A DNA stretch of 64,000 bases. Source: Pseudocoprococcus catus (GTDB taxonomy: Bacteria; Bacillota; Clostridia; Lachnospirales; Lachnospiraceae). The notes beneath the pieces are model-generated. The model had not been told where the DNA came from, did not search any database, and saw only the letters and a list, made by a program, of their open reading frames with translations. The position numbers and the translations under genes are program-made. Location of the stretch: contig NZ_LR698973.1 of NCBI RefSeq assembly GCF_902381825.1, forward strand, positions 1,571,358 through 1,635,357, in the 5' to 3' direction. Numbering within the stretch: the stretch's first letter is position 1; each line of letters begins with the position of its first letter. Positions 35,555 through 44,236 of the stretch are shown here, in pieces.

Positions 35555-36427
35555 ATGAGCAAAATCGATATACATCATCTTACAAAAAAGCAGCGCAAGC
35601 AGATGCACGGCTGGCTTCGGGCAATCATACAGCTTTTATATTTCCTGTTTCTGCCTTCAGCTTATACAGCGGCTTTTGCAGGCGTCAAATATATTTTCAC
35701 ACAGTTGGGTGCAGGAGAAAAAATCGGTCTGACCTCTTTTGTGTCGGTACTGATTGTCCTGTGTCTGTATACCATTGTATTCGGGCGTTTCTTCTGTGGA
35801 TTTGCCTGTGCATTCGGAAGTTTTGGGGATGCGGTTCACTTTGTCTATGTGTGGATTTGCAAAAAAATCAAGAAAAAGCCGGTGAAACTGCCGGAAACAG
35901 TGACTTCAAAACTCTCAATGGTGAAATACGTTGTGCTGGCTGTGATTGTACTCCTTTGCTTCAAAGGTGTGTACAGCCAGACACAGGGGTACAGCCCATG
36001 GGATGTTTTCTCTATGCTGCATGCCTTTAACTTTAAGTTAGGCGGCTATCTGCTGGGAATTGTCCTGCTGGTACTGATTATGGTGGGCATGGCTCTTCAG
36101 GAAAGATTTTTCTGTCGATTCCTGTGTCCGATGGGGGCAGTATTCTCATTACTGCCGATGCTGCCGTTCTTCACACTTAAGAGAGAACGGGAACAGTGTA
36201 TCAAAGGCTGCAGTGCCTGTACAAAACAATGCCCGTCAGATATCGGTCTGCCGGAGGCAGGGACACTGGATGTCAGCGGCGATTGCTTCCAGTGCCAGAA
36301 ATGCATTGACACCTGTCCGCGGATGAATATTCATTGCGGACTACAGGGATTAAAAGGTAATGAAGTGGTATTGACTATGATCAGGGCACTGATTTTACTT
36401 GGATTGTTTATCTGGCTGGGAATTTAA
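35555..36427 (+). CDS. NapH/NosR-like 4Fe-4S membrane protein
   Basis: 290 residues, about five TM segments. Two CxxxCPxG-like cytoplasmic motifs occur between helices (FCGFACAFGSFG near residue 75 and FCRFLCPMGAVFSLLP near 188), then two 4Fe-4S ferredoxin-like clusters (CIKGCSACTKQCP and CFQCQKCIDTCP), and a last TM segment. This is the layout of NapH/NosR/YccM-type proteins, which move electrons between a cytoplasmic or quinol donor and the outer face. The last gene of the apbE run, directly abutting the FMN-domain gene. It would connect cytosolic electrons to the exported flavins. The donor is unknown. Confidence 0.85.
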   Translation: MSKIDIHHLTKKQRKQMHGWLRAIIQLLYFLFLPSAYTAAFAGVKYIFTQLGAGEKIGLTSFVSVLIVLCLYTIVFGRFFCGFACAFGSFGDAVHFVYVWICKKIKKKPVKLPETVTSKLSMVKYVVLAVIVLLCFKGVYSQTQGYSPWDVFSMLHAFNFKLGGYLLGIVLLVLIMVGMALQERFFCRFLCPMGAVFSLLPMLPFFTLKREREQCIKGCSACTKQCPSDIGLPEAGTLDVSGDCFQCQKCIDTCPRMNIHCGLQGLKGNEVVLTMIRALILLGLFIWLGI

Positions 36428-36565
36428 GTGTTGGCGAAAGAAAAATCGCCGGAAAATGAGTTATTTGATCAAAGAACAGGAGCTGGGCTGCCATTGGCAT
36501 ACAGCTCCATAAAAAAGATTAATGATTAGCGTGTGCTAACGCTGATTTTTAATAAATGGCTCGAT

Positions 36566-36595
36566 TTGAGTCGGATTTTACACTAAATGCATAAT
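36566..36595 (+). promoter_or_regulatory. Promoter of the large wall protein
   Basis: TTGAGT (36566-36571), 18-bp spacer, CATAAT (36590-36595). The gap 36428-36624 also has a GGAGCTG/CAGCTCC stem (36479-36508) without a T-run; no gene is visible. Confidence 0.4.
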
Positions 36596-36624
36596 TCAAA
36601 TTTCATACTTATAAGGAGGACGAT

Positions 36625-39600
36625 ATGAAAAAGAATGAATTAATTAATAAGACATTGGCCGGCCTGATGATTGCAGCAATGACAGCCGGCGTGTGCCCGA
36701 CAACTGCATTTGCGGTGACTGGGGGACAGGTAGCGAAGGATGGAACATATACGGCGACTGCTCATGTGACAAGAACAGAAAAAGATGATGAGGATGAGTG
36801 GGATGAGTATGATATTGATGTTTCACTGACTGTTAAAGATGGCAAGTTCTCAGATATTACAGTAACACCAGGAACAGGATATTCTACAGGTAATAAAAAA
36901 TATTTAAGATGGGCGTATACTGATCCAACGGGAATCAAGACATTGCTTGAAGGTAAAGAGGCAACTGCTGATACAGTTAATGGTTGGGATGCTGTTTCTG
37001 GTGCAACACGTACATCAGATGCAGCTAAAAAAGCAGCCCTTAAAGCACTTGAACAAGCAGAGGAAGCAGCAACCCAGGTTGAAGTCAAAACAACCGATCT
37101 TGAAGCCGTTATTACAAAGGCACAAGGCCTGACAGAAGCAGATTATACCGCAGATAGCTGGGCTAAATTACAGACAGCTTTGACAGCAGCAAAGTCAGCG
37201 CTTGCAGCAAAGGAAAGTCAGAATGCAGTAGACACAGCAGCAGGCAATTTGACAGCAGCAATTGATGCCCTTGAAAAGAAACCAGAAGAGGTAAAAGTCG
37301 ACACCGAAAAACTTGAGGCAGCTATTGCAAAGGCAGACGCACTTAAAGAAGCAGATTATACCGCGGATAGCTGGAAGGCAATGCAGACAGCTCTGACAGA
37401 AGCAAAGACAGCGCTTGGATCAAAGGAAAGCCAGGATAAGGTAGATGCAGCAGAAACAAAACTGACAGCAGCTATTGGTGCGCTTGAAGAAGCAAAGTCA
37501 GAACAGCCGGAATATGTCCTGATGAACATCCCTTATGCTGCATTTTATAAGGCAGATGTGAATAATAAAGTCCCTGTAGATGCTTTTACTTCAGCTACGC
37601 TGAATAAGACAAGAACAACTGGACTTTCCGGTGGCTCCTATCATACAAATGCAGACGGAAGCAAGATTGATGGCATTACATTCCCTGTTAAAGTGGATAA
37701 AAATGTAGATTTATCCAAATATAAGAAAGTAACTGATGCAGATTCTGTGACAATTTCAGTAACAAACAGAGGTAAGACTAGTACAACAACTTATACAGGT
37801 AAGGATGCTTTGTATGAAAATGAGGATTATGCATATTATGCATTAAGTGAAGCCCCATCTTACTATAAAGAAGTATCTGTAGATGCAGATGGCAATCTTG
37901 TATTTGGTAAAACTGTAGGAACCGTTACAGAAATCAGCGGTTTCAAAGGCGATTTATCTACGGAGACAGGTTATGGTGATTATCAGCTGGATATTACAGG
38001 ACTGCGTAATGAACTGACAGCACGTGGTGTAAGCAATGTTAATGCGGTTGTTGTCAATACAAAAGAAGGCAGCAGTTATGGTATGCGCCATCTTGAAAAC
38101 ATCTGGAGAGTTGAAGAACTGGCATGGTCAACCGGCTTTACAACAACAGTTCATAACTGCCCGACTTCATCTGCTCATTATGAAGCAATGATGGGTCAGA
38201 CAATTACTTCTGTTACCTATTATACAGATAAGGGTATGTTTAGTATCCCTCTTAGTAAAGAAGTTTATGTACCTGTGAAGTTTAATTGCACATTCAATGT
38301 TGAAAATGCATCTGTTGATTCAGGCGAGGCAAAGGTAACACTTAAAGGTTTACCGGAGGGTTATGATGCAGAATACAGTGTAAAAGGACTTGAAGATGTC
38401 AAAGTTGAAAATGGTAAACTGACTTATAAGAAAGACAATGCTAAAATCGGCAAATATACATTAACTGTATCAGATAAGAAACATAAATATGCAGATATCA
38501 CAGCAACATTTACATTGACAACAGATGCAACACCAATTACTTATGACAGTGAAAAAGCATCCCTGGTAACAGCAAAAGGCTATACAGCAGATGATTTAGC
38601 TGCTTATGTCAAGAGTATTGAATCCGTAACAGTGGATGGGAAATCTTATCAGGCTTCCGGCAGAGGTGCTGTGAAGATTATCAAAGAAGATGGTTCTATT
38701 GATGCAACAGCAAAGCCATTCGCAAATGCAAAAGATGGCCAGAAATTTGAAATTGTTGTAAAAGCAACAGGTTATGCAAAAGATTATACATTTACTTATA
38801 ACTTTGCAGATCCTTATACATATGTTTATGCAGGCCTTAGCTGGGCAGAATACTGGGCAGCCGAAGGTGTTCAGGCCGCAGGTGATGCGTCTTCTTCCAA
38901 TGAATATGACCTTCGTGATGAGTATGACAAGGGTGCTTTTGATACTGTTACAAGAGCAACAGCCAATCATGGTCTTCACAGAGGAAGTTTCCAGTGCACA
39001 GATGTGATTGAAGCAGAAAATGGTAAGGAATACAAGATTTCTTACTGGAAATCTGAAGGTAAAACAACAAAAGCAGTGCTGACAGATGGCAGTGAGATTA
39101 CATTTAACCGCGGAACAATTACAGAAGCAGATGGCACAACAACAAAACTGACTAAGCATCATGTGACAGGTCTTAAATATGTGCCGGTCAAAGTTGCAAA
39201 AGACGATTATGAAGCTTTCAAAGCAAAATATGATGTAGTCGAAAATGGCGGTACACTGTCAGGTGGCTTTTCAGAAAACAAACTGAGCAGCTATAATGGT
39301 CTGGAAGCAGAAGTAACAGCTGCAACAAATGGCCTTAAGACAGCAACTAAGAATTCAGATGGCTCCTTCAGCTTCTCTGCGAAAGCCGCAGGTACAGAAT
39401 CCGGTATTAAAGATCAGGCATTAAAGACAGCACCTTCTGCAACTGATGTTGGCTTGACAGTTCAGGAAGGAGAAGGAAAATATGGTGAGTTCCTTCGTGT
39501 AGATATGAAAGGAGACTATGGTGATCTTGCCGCAAATATGCAGGCTGTGAAGTGGACATATTATGGTTCAGACAGTACATATAAGAATGCCTTGGCAACT

Positions 39601-41964
39601 TATGGTACAAAGTTTGCAGCTGATAACTGGATGCATAAATCAATGGGCATTCAGCTTGGCCTGACAGATTCTCTCAGATGCACATTGCCTGCAGGTACAG
39701 ATGGTACAGGCTACTGGACAATTACAGTGACTGCCCTTGGATATGAAGATGTGACCTACCAGTTCCAGGCAACAGAAGCAAATATTGCCAAAGCGAATCC
39801 TGTGACAGATACAAGTGAACTGGAAGCTGCAATTGAAAAAGCAAAAGGACTGAACAAAGAACTTTACACAGCAAAGAGCTGGAGCAGTGTAGAAAGCGAA
39901 TTAGAGGAAGCAGAAACAGAACTTGACAGAAAGCATACACAGAATATGGTAAATGAAGCGACAGAGCATTTAAATAATGCGATTGCAAGCCTGAAATACC
40001 AGTATGTCCTGATGAACATCCCATATTCAGCATTCTACAAAGCGGAAGTGAAAAATGATGTGGATGTAGATGCAGTTACATCAGCCACATTGAATAAGAC
40101 AAGAACAGCATCTCTAGCAGGTGGTTCTTATCACACAAATGCGGACGGCAGTCAGATTGACGGTATCACATTCCCTGTTAAAGTAACGGATGATATGGAT
40201 ATGTCCAAATATACACTGGTAGCAGATGGTGATTCTGTTGATATCACAGTTACAATCAAAGGACAGACAAGTACAACAACTTATACAGGCAAAGATGCAC
40301 TCTTCCAGAATGAAGATTATGCATATTATAATCTGACAGAAGTTCCATCTTACTACAAGGAAGTCTCGGTTGATAAAGATGGCAATCTGACATTCGGTAA
40401 GACAGTCGGCAATGTGACAACACTGGAAGGCTTAAGCGCAGAACTGTCAACAGAGACAAAATACGGCGATTATCAGTTAGATATTGATGGTCTTCGCGAT
40501 AAACTGACAGAGCATGGCGCAACAAAAATCAATGGTGTTGTGATCAATACAAAAGAGAGCAGCAGCTACGGTCTGCGTCATCTTGAAAACATCTGGAAAA
40601 TGAAAGAACTGGCTTGGTCAACAGGCTTTACAGAATCTGTTCATGGGTGCCCGACTTCATCTGCTCATTATAAAGCAATGATGGGTCAGACCATTACTTC
40701 TGTTACCTGCTATACAGATAAAGGCATGTACAATATTCCACTTGCGGATATTTATGTACCGGTTAAATTCACACATGACCTTGAAGTAGCCAATGCAGCT
40801 GTTACAGCAGGCAAGACAGAAGTTACTGTAACCGGTCTTCCGAAGGATTATGCTGCTAAGTATAAAGTGGATGGTCTTGACGGAGTAAGCGTTCAGAAGG
40901 GTGTATTAACATTCAGCAATGCAAAGAAAGGTAAATACACATTAACAATTTCTGATAAGAATGGCAAATATGCAGATATTACAACAGAATTTGAACTTTA
41001 CACAGAAGCAATGCCAGCTGCATATGATGCAGATAAGAAAGCGCTTGTGAAGGCAGAGGGTGCTTCAGATGAAGAATTTGCTGATTACATCAAGAATATT
41101 ACAAGTGTCAATGTCAATGGTACAGATTACAAAGCAACAGGTCGCGGTGCAACAGTTATTATTAATGAAGATGGTACATTAAAGACAGATGCAGCACCAT
41201 TTGCAGAAGGTGATACATTTGAGATCACAGTAAGTGCAACTGGTTATTTACCACAGAGTTTCACTTATACAACAAAAGTGGCGCCTGCTCCAGCAGAAGT
41301 CAACACAGCAACGCTTGAAGCAACTATTGCCAAAGCAGAGGGATTGAAAGAAGCGGATTATACAGCAGACAGCTGGAAAGCAATGCAGGCAGAACTTGCA
41401 ACTGCCAAAGCAGCCCTTGAGGCAAAAGAATCCCAGGATGCGGTTGATGCTGCAGCTGCAAGCCTTCAGGCTGCCATTGATGCATTGAAAGCGGCAACAC
41501 CTGCTGAATCAGAGAATGTGGATACAGCGGCGCTCGAAAAAGTGATTGCGACAGCGAAGGGACTCAATAAGAATGATTATACAGCTACAACATGGACGAC
41601 CATGCAGGCTGCATTAACCAATGCTGAAAAAGCCCTTGAAGCAAAAGAATCACAGACATCTGTAGATGAAGCGGCTAAGACATTGCAGGCAGCAATTGAT
41701 GGTCTGAAGAAGGCTTCTGCAACAACTACAACCACCGACGACAAGAAGAATAACAACAACAGCAGCAACAAGAACAATAATAACAGCAATACGAATAACA
41801 ATAAGAACAATACAACAAATAGTTCTACAAATAAGAACAGCACAACTAGTCCAAAGACAGGCGATCCTGTCAGCGTGATGGGATTACTTGGCGCAGCTAT
41901 TTCCTCTGTTGGCCTTGGTGGTCTTGGATTAAAACTCAGAAAGAGATCCAGAAAACAGAAATAA
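36625..41964 (+). CDS. Giant wall-anchored FMN-binding/FIVAR/Tp47-like protein
   Basis: 1779 residues, AAGGAGGA before the ATG. Order of parts: signal peptide (1-~30, ending TTAFA); FMN_bind-type domain (~35-145, motif AVSGATRTS); FIVAR repeats 1-2 (~154-290); unit A of the duplicated module (from residue 297, YVLMNIPYAAFYKAD); a domain resembling Treponema pallidum Tp47 (~733-1052, with LSWAEYWAAEG, FDTVTRATANHG, TYYGSDSTYKNALATYGTK); FIVAR 3 (~1059-1125); unit B (from 1127); FIVAR 4-5 (~1556-1695); Asn/Thr/Lys-rich spacer; sorting signal SPKTGD (1742) with hydrophobic stretch and basic tail. Probably the outermost flavoprotein of the electron-transfer cluster, sortase-linked to peptidoglycan. 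Ligand of the duplicated units unknown. Confidence 0.75.
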   Translation: MKKNELINKTLAGLMIAAMTAGVCPTTAFAVTGGQVAKDGTYTATAHVTRTEKDDEDEWDEYDIDVSLTVKDGKFSDITVTPGTGYSTGNKKYLRWAYTDPTGIKTLLEGKEATADTVNGWDAVSGATRTSDAAKKAALKALEQAEEAATQVEVKTTDLEAVITKAQGLTEADYTADSWAKLQTALTAAKSALAAKESQNAVDTAAGNLTAAIDALEKKPEEVKVDTEKLEAAIAKADALKEADYTADSWKAMQTALTEAKTALGSKESQDKVDAAETKLTAAIGALEEAKSEQPEYVLMNIPYAAFYKADVNNKVPVDAFTSATLNKTRTTGLSGGSYHTNADGSKIDGITFPVKVDKNVDLSKYKKVTDADSVTISVTNRGKTSTTTYTGKDALYENEDYAYYALSEAPSYYKEVSVDADGNLVFGKTVGTVTEISGFKGDLSTETGYGDYQLDITGLRNELTARGVSNVNAVVVNTKEGSSYGMRHLENIWRVEELAWSTGFTTTVHNCPTSSAHYEAMMGQTITSVTYYTDKGMFSIPLSKEVYVPVKFNCTFNVENASVDSGEAKVTLKGLPEGYDAEYSVKGLEDVKVENGKLTYKKDNAKIGKYTLTVSDKKHKYADITATFTLTTDATPITYDSEKASLVTAKGYTADDLAAYVKSIESVTVDGKSYQASGRGAVKIIKEDGSIDATAKPFANAKDGQKFEIVVKATGYAKDYTFTYNFADPYTYVYAGLSWAEYWAAEGVQAAGDASSSNEYDLRDEYDKGAFDTVTRATANHGLHRGSFQCTDVIEAENGKEYKISYWKSEGKTTKAVLTDGSEITFNRGTITEADGTTTKLTKHHVTGLKYVPVKVAKDDYEAFKAKYDVVENGGTLSGGFSENKLSSYNGLEAEVTAATNGLKTATKNSDGSFSFSAKAAGTESGIKDQALKTAPSATDVGLTVQEGEGKYGEFLRVDMKGDYGDLAANMQAVKWTYYGSDSTYKNALATYGTKFAADNWMHKSMGIQLGLTDSLRCTLPAGTDGTGYWTITVTALGYEDVTYQFQATEANIAKANPVTDTSELEAAIEKAKGLNKELYTAKSWSSVESELEEAETELDRKHTQNMVNEATEHLNNAIASLKYQYVLMNIPYSAFYKAEVKNDVDVDAVTSATLNKTRTASLAGGSYHTNADGSQIDGITFPVKVTDDMDMSKYTLVADGDSVDITVTIKGQTSTTTYTGKDALFQNEDYAYYNLTEVPSYYKEVSVDKDGNLTFGKTVGNVTTLEGLSAELSTETKYGDYQLDIDGLRDKLTEHGATKINGVVINTKESSSYGLRHLENIWKMKELAWSTGFTESVHGCPTSSAHYKAMMGQTITSVTCYTDKGMYNIPLADIYVPVKFTHDLEVANAAVTAGKTEVTVTGLPKDYAAKYKVDGLDGVSVQKGVLTFSNAKKGKYTLTISDKNGKYADITTEFELYTEAMPAAYDADKKALVKAEGASDEEFADYIKNITSVNVNGTDYKATGRGATVIINEDGTLKTDAAPFAEGDTFEITVSATGYLPQSFTYTTKVAPAPAEVNTATLEATIAKAEGLKEADYTADSWKAMQAELATAKAALEAKESQDAVDAAAASLQAAIDALKAATPAESENVDTAALEKVIATAKGLNKNDYTATTWTTMQAALTNAEKALEAKESQTSVDEAAKTLQAAIDGLKKASATTTTTDDKKNNNNSSNKNNNNSNTNNNKNNTTNSSTNKNSTTSPKTGDPVSVMGLLGAAISSVGLGGLGLKLRKRSRKQK
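37513..38814 (+). repeat. Duplicated ~430-residue module, copy A
   Basis: In-frame duplication within the wall protein. Copy A starts YVLMNIPYAAFYKAD and includes TSATLNKTRTTGL, TGKDALYENEDYAYY, SYGMRHLENIW and CPTSSAHYEAMMGQT, all repeated in copy B. Some stretches are identical in DNA, for example around the cysteine-containing CPTSSAHY block. Confidence 0.85.
40003..41289 (+). repeat. Duplicated ~430-residue module, copy B
   Basis: Second copy of the module, with TSATLNKTRTASL, TGKDALFQNEDYAYY, SYGLRHLENIW and CPTSSAHYKAMMGQT. The two copies flank the Tp47-like domain and FIVAR repeat 3. Confidence 0.85.
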
Positions 41965-41993
41965 TAATGCGTTGTAATCAGTAAGCAACATGC

Positions 41994-42033
41994 AAAAAGC
42001 AGCAATCATCGAAAGATGACGGCTGCTTTTTGT
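41994..42033. terminator. Bidirectional terminator
   Basis: AAAAAGCAGC (41994-42003) pairs with GCTGCTTTTT (42022-42031) with an inner CATC/GATG stem. It separates the convergent wall-protein and cupin genes. Confidence 0.8.
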
Positions 42034-42056
42034 GTTATATGTCAGATGAGTGGTGA

Positions 42057-42392
42057 TTAGGCTTCTCTGATCAGTGTCAGTAACATTTTAAACTGCGTGA
42101 TAGCTTTAACGGCATGCGGAACACCACAAGGCAAAATAATCGCATGTCCGCCTGTGACACGGTTTGGTGTGCCGTCAATCGTAATCTCAGCTTCGCCTTC
42201 GAGAACAAAAGCCATTGCATCGCCGCCTGCCGCATGCGTGCTGATGGCTTCACCGGCATCAAAAGCGAAAAGTGTCATGCCGGATGCTGGCTGCTGGGCA
42301 AGTGTCAGACTGACAACTTTGCCGCTTTCATACTGAACCTGGTCTGCCACTGAAAATGGGGTTGCTTTTTCTACATTTTTAATCAATTCCAT
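42057..42392 (-). CDS. Small cupin-domain protein (copy 2)
   Basis: 111 residues forming one cupin barrel. The second motif is clear (GHAIILPCGVPHAVKA) and the first has one His (ISTHAAGGDAMAFVLEGEAEI) instead of the usual HxH, so a metal site may be incomplete. AAGGAGG precedes the ATG. It lies 41 bases after a paralogous cupin gene on the same strand. Such small cupins bind diverse small ligands; no pathway can be assigned. Confidence 0.8.
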   Translation of the reverse strand: MELIKNVEKATPFSVADQVQYESGKVVSLTLAQQPASGMTLFAFDAGEAISTHAAGGDAMAFVLEGEAEITIDGTPNRVTGGHAIILPCGVPHAVKAITQFKMLLTLIREA

Positions 42393-42433
42393 TGTAAAAT
42401 CCTCCTTGGATAAAATGCTTTGAATGTATATAT

Positions 42434-42766
42434 CTATTTCTGTAACGTCATCTGCAGGAGTTTAAAACCGCCTGCACCGCCAATCGCATGCGATGTTCCA
42501 GATGGAATCATCAAACTGTCGCCGGTTTTCAGCAGATATTTGGCATTGCCAATAAAAAGTGGCATTTCGCCTTCGAGTACAGTGTAAAGGGTATCACCAA
42601 AATAAATTTCCTCACTGACACTTTCACCAGAACCAAAAGCCATCAGCATGATTTGACAGGTGTCACTTTTAGAAAGTGACATGCTGACGACACGGCCTTC
42701 ACGGATATCGATCAGAGAAGCCAGGTTTGCGGGGGCGTCAGTTGGAAGATTGCGTAAAGTATCCAT
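42434..42766 (-). CDS. Small cupin-domain protein (copy 1)
   Basis: 110 residues, paralog of the following cupin (shared VVSLS/VVSMS, MLMAFGSGE/TLFAFDAGE, VLEGE, IPSGTSHA/LPCGVPHA). The first cupin motif has no His (VSEEIYFGDTLYTVLEGE), and only SGTSHAIGG remains of the second, so classical metal binding is unlikely. AGGAGGA precedes the ATG. Probably co-transcribed with copy 2. A 16-bp palindrome lies upstream between it and rluA-like gene. Confidence 0.78.
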   Translation of the reverse strand: MDTLRNLPTDAPANLASLIDIREGRVVSMSLSKSDTCQIMLMAFGSGESVSEEIYFGDTLYTVLEGEMPLFIGNAKYLLKTGDSLMIPSGTSHAIGGAGGFKLLQMTLQK

Positions 42767-42819
42767 AAAATGCGTTCCTCCTATTAAATATCAGTTTATC
42801 TTAGTTTGTACGATAAGTC

Positions 42820-42835
42820 TGTTGTTATAACAACA
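42820..42835. promoter_or_regulatory. 16-bp palindrome between cupin and RluA-type genes
   Basis: TGTTGTTATAACAACA is a perfect palindrome ~54 bases upstream of the first cupin start, in the divergent intergenic region. Candidate operator for the cupin pair. Confidence 0.4.
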
Positions 42836-42882
42836 AAAAAAGTCACTTTTATAAGGGAATGCTTTTATCGCAAGCGTATTTC

Positions 42883-42891
42883 TGATATGAT
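42883..42891 (+). promoter_or_regulatory. Extended -10 promoter of the RluA-type gene
   Basis: TGATATGAT is an extended -10 element 29 bases before the ATG at 42920, with no good -35. Confidence 0.35.
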
Positions 42892-42919
42892 AGGAACAAA
42901 AGAAATGAGGGGAAAGCAA

Positions 42920-43624
42920 ATGACAGAAGTAAAAATTTTATATGAAGATAAAGATATCATTGTTGTTGTCAAGCCAGCCGGGATGGCTTCTCAGGAAGAA
43001 CGGTCGGTGGATGTGGATATGGTCAGCTGGCTGAAGACTTATCTTGTACGCCAGAAGAAAGTCAAAGGAATGCCCTATATTGGTGTGATTCATCGTCTGG
43101 ATAAGCCAGTGGGTGGTGTGATGGTGTATGCCAAAACGCAGCAGGCAGCAGCGAAGCTCAGTGAACAGGTACGAAATAATAAGATGACCAAGGAATATCT
43201 GGCGGTATTGACGGGAAACCTTCCGAAGAAAGAAGGACGGTTGGAAGATATGCTCCTCAGCAACGGCAAGACCAATAGAACAGAGGTGGTGGACGCCAAA
43301 ACTTCCGGTGCCAAAAAAGCCGTGCTTGAATATAAGGTCAAACGGACAAAATTTGAGGAGGGTCAGCAGTATTCTCTGGTGAATGTCCATCTGATCACAG
43401 GACGTCGTCATCAGATCCGTGTCCAGATGGCCCATGCCGGTGCAGGGCTTTGGGGAGATACCCGCTATAATCCTGTATTTACGGATAAGAAAGGCTGGTT
43501 TGACCTGGCGTTGTTTGCATGGCATCTGGAATTTGATCATCCGGTGACAAAGAAGCATCTGGCATTTAAAGTGCCTGCAGGATCACAGATTACAGCCCAT
43601 TTTAAAGCAGGAGAATGTAAATAA
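42920..43624 (+). CDS. RluA-family pseudouridine synthase
   Basis: 234 residues from the ATG at 42920, which has GAGGGGA upstream and gives the usual N-terminus (ILYEDKDIIVVVKPAGM). The catalytic-Asp motif is GVIHRLDKPVGGVMVYAKT, followed by KEYLAVLTG, LVNVHLITGRRHQIRVQMAHAG and GDTRYNP, all typical of RluA/RluD-type enzymes that convert uridine to pseudouridine in rRNA or tRNA. There is no S4 domain. The exact target site cannot be told. Confidence 0.9.
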   Translation: MTEVKILYEDKDIIVVVKPAGMASQEERSVDVDMVSWLKTYLVRQKKVKGMPYIGVIHRLDKPVGGVMVYAKTQQAAAKLSEQVRNNKMTKEYLAVLTGNLPKKEGRLEDMLLSNGKTNRTEVVDAKTSGAKKAVLEYKVKRTKFEEGQQYSLVNVHLITGRRHQIRVQMAHAGAGLWGDTRYNPVFTDKKGWFDLALFAWHLEFDHPVTKKHLAFKVPAGSQITAHFKAGECK

Positions 43625-43643
43625 TTTTGTCGATACAATTCTG

Positions 43644-43672
43644 TTGACGTACAGGAAACTGTACGTTATCAT
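43644..43672 (+). promoter_or_regulatory. yefM-yoeB promoter and operator
   Basis: TTGACG (43644-43649), 17-bp spacer, TATCAT (43667-43672). The spacer holds a perfect inverted repeat, ACGTACAG-GAAA-CTGTACGT (43647-43666), overlapping the -35 box. YefM/YoeB operators in E. coli use TGTACA-type cores, so this is a strong candidate for self-repression. Confidence 0.7.
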
Positions 43673-43700
43673 AAGAATATAGAAGAATGGAGGTGCTGAA

Positions 43701-43964
43701 ATGTTGGCTGTAAATTATACTTGCTTACGTGATAATATGAAACGATACATGGATCAAGTGACAGATGATTATGAAACATTAATTGTTACACGGAAGAATA
43801 ATAAAAATGTCGTCATGATGTCTGAGGAAATGTACAACAATTTAATGGAGAATGTTCACATTGTCAGCAGTAAAGCAAATTTTGAATGGTTAATGCAATC
43901 TAAACAGCAATTGACAGCAGGAAATTTTTCACAGCATGAATTGGCAGAGGTGGATGATGAATAA
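43701..43964 (+). CDS. yefM: YefM-type antitoxin
   Basis: 87 residues of the Phd/YefM family: MLAVNYTCLRDNMKRYMDQVTDDYETLIVTRKNNKNVVMMSEEMYNN has the usual N-terminal DNA-binding fold, and the acidic C-terminus would wrap around the toxin. GGAGGTG precedes the ATG. Its last 8 bases overlap the toxin gene, the usual coupling. It binds YoeB and represses the shared promoter. Confidence 0.92.
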   Translation: MLAVNYTCLRDNMKRYMDQVTDDYETLIVTRKNNKNVVMMSEEMYNNLMENVHIVSSKANFEWLMQSKQQLTAGNFSQHELAEVDDE

Positions 43965-44220
43965 AGTGTTTACTTCAAATGGATGGGAGGATTACATCTA
44001 TTGGCAAACTGAAGATAAAAAAACACTGAAGAAGATAAATACATTATTAAAAGATATTGATCGGAATGGTAATGAAGGTATCGGAAAACCAGAGCCTCTT
44101 ATTGGCAATTTATCTGGATTTTGGAGTCGGAGAATTAATGAAAAGGATAGATTAATTTATAAAATTGACGAGTACAATATTTATATCTTGTCCTGTCGAT
44201 ATCATTATAGTGATACATAG
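43957..44220 (+). CDS. yoeB: YoeB-type toxin (ribosome-dependent mRNA interferase)
   Basis: 87 residues starting MNKVFTSNGWEDYIYWQ; an earlier in-frame ATG is less likely because this start gives the standard N-terminus and an overlap with the antitoxin gene. The catalytic region is present: GIGKPEPL (Glu), GFWSRRINEKDRLIYKI (Arg) and the C-terminal SCRYHYSD (His, Tyr). It cleaves mRNA at the ribosomal A site unless bound by YefM. Looks functional. Confidence 0.92.
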   Translation: MNKVFTSNGWEDYIYWQTEDKKTLKKINTLLKDIDRNGNEGIGKPEPLIGNLSGFWSRRINEKDRLIYKIDEYNIYILSCRYHYSDT

Positions 44221-44236
44221 TGGAGTGAATTAGAAG

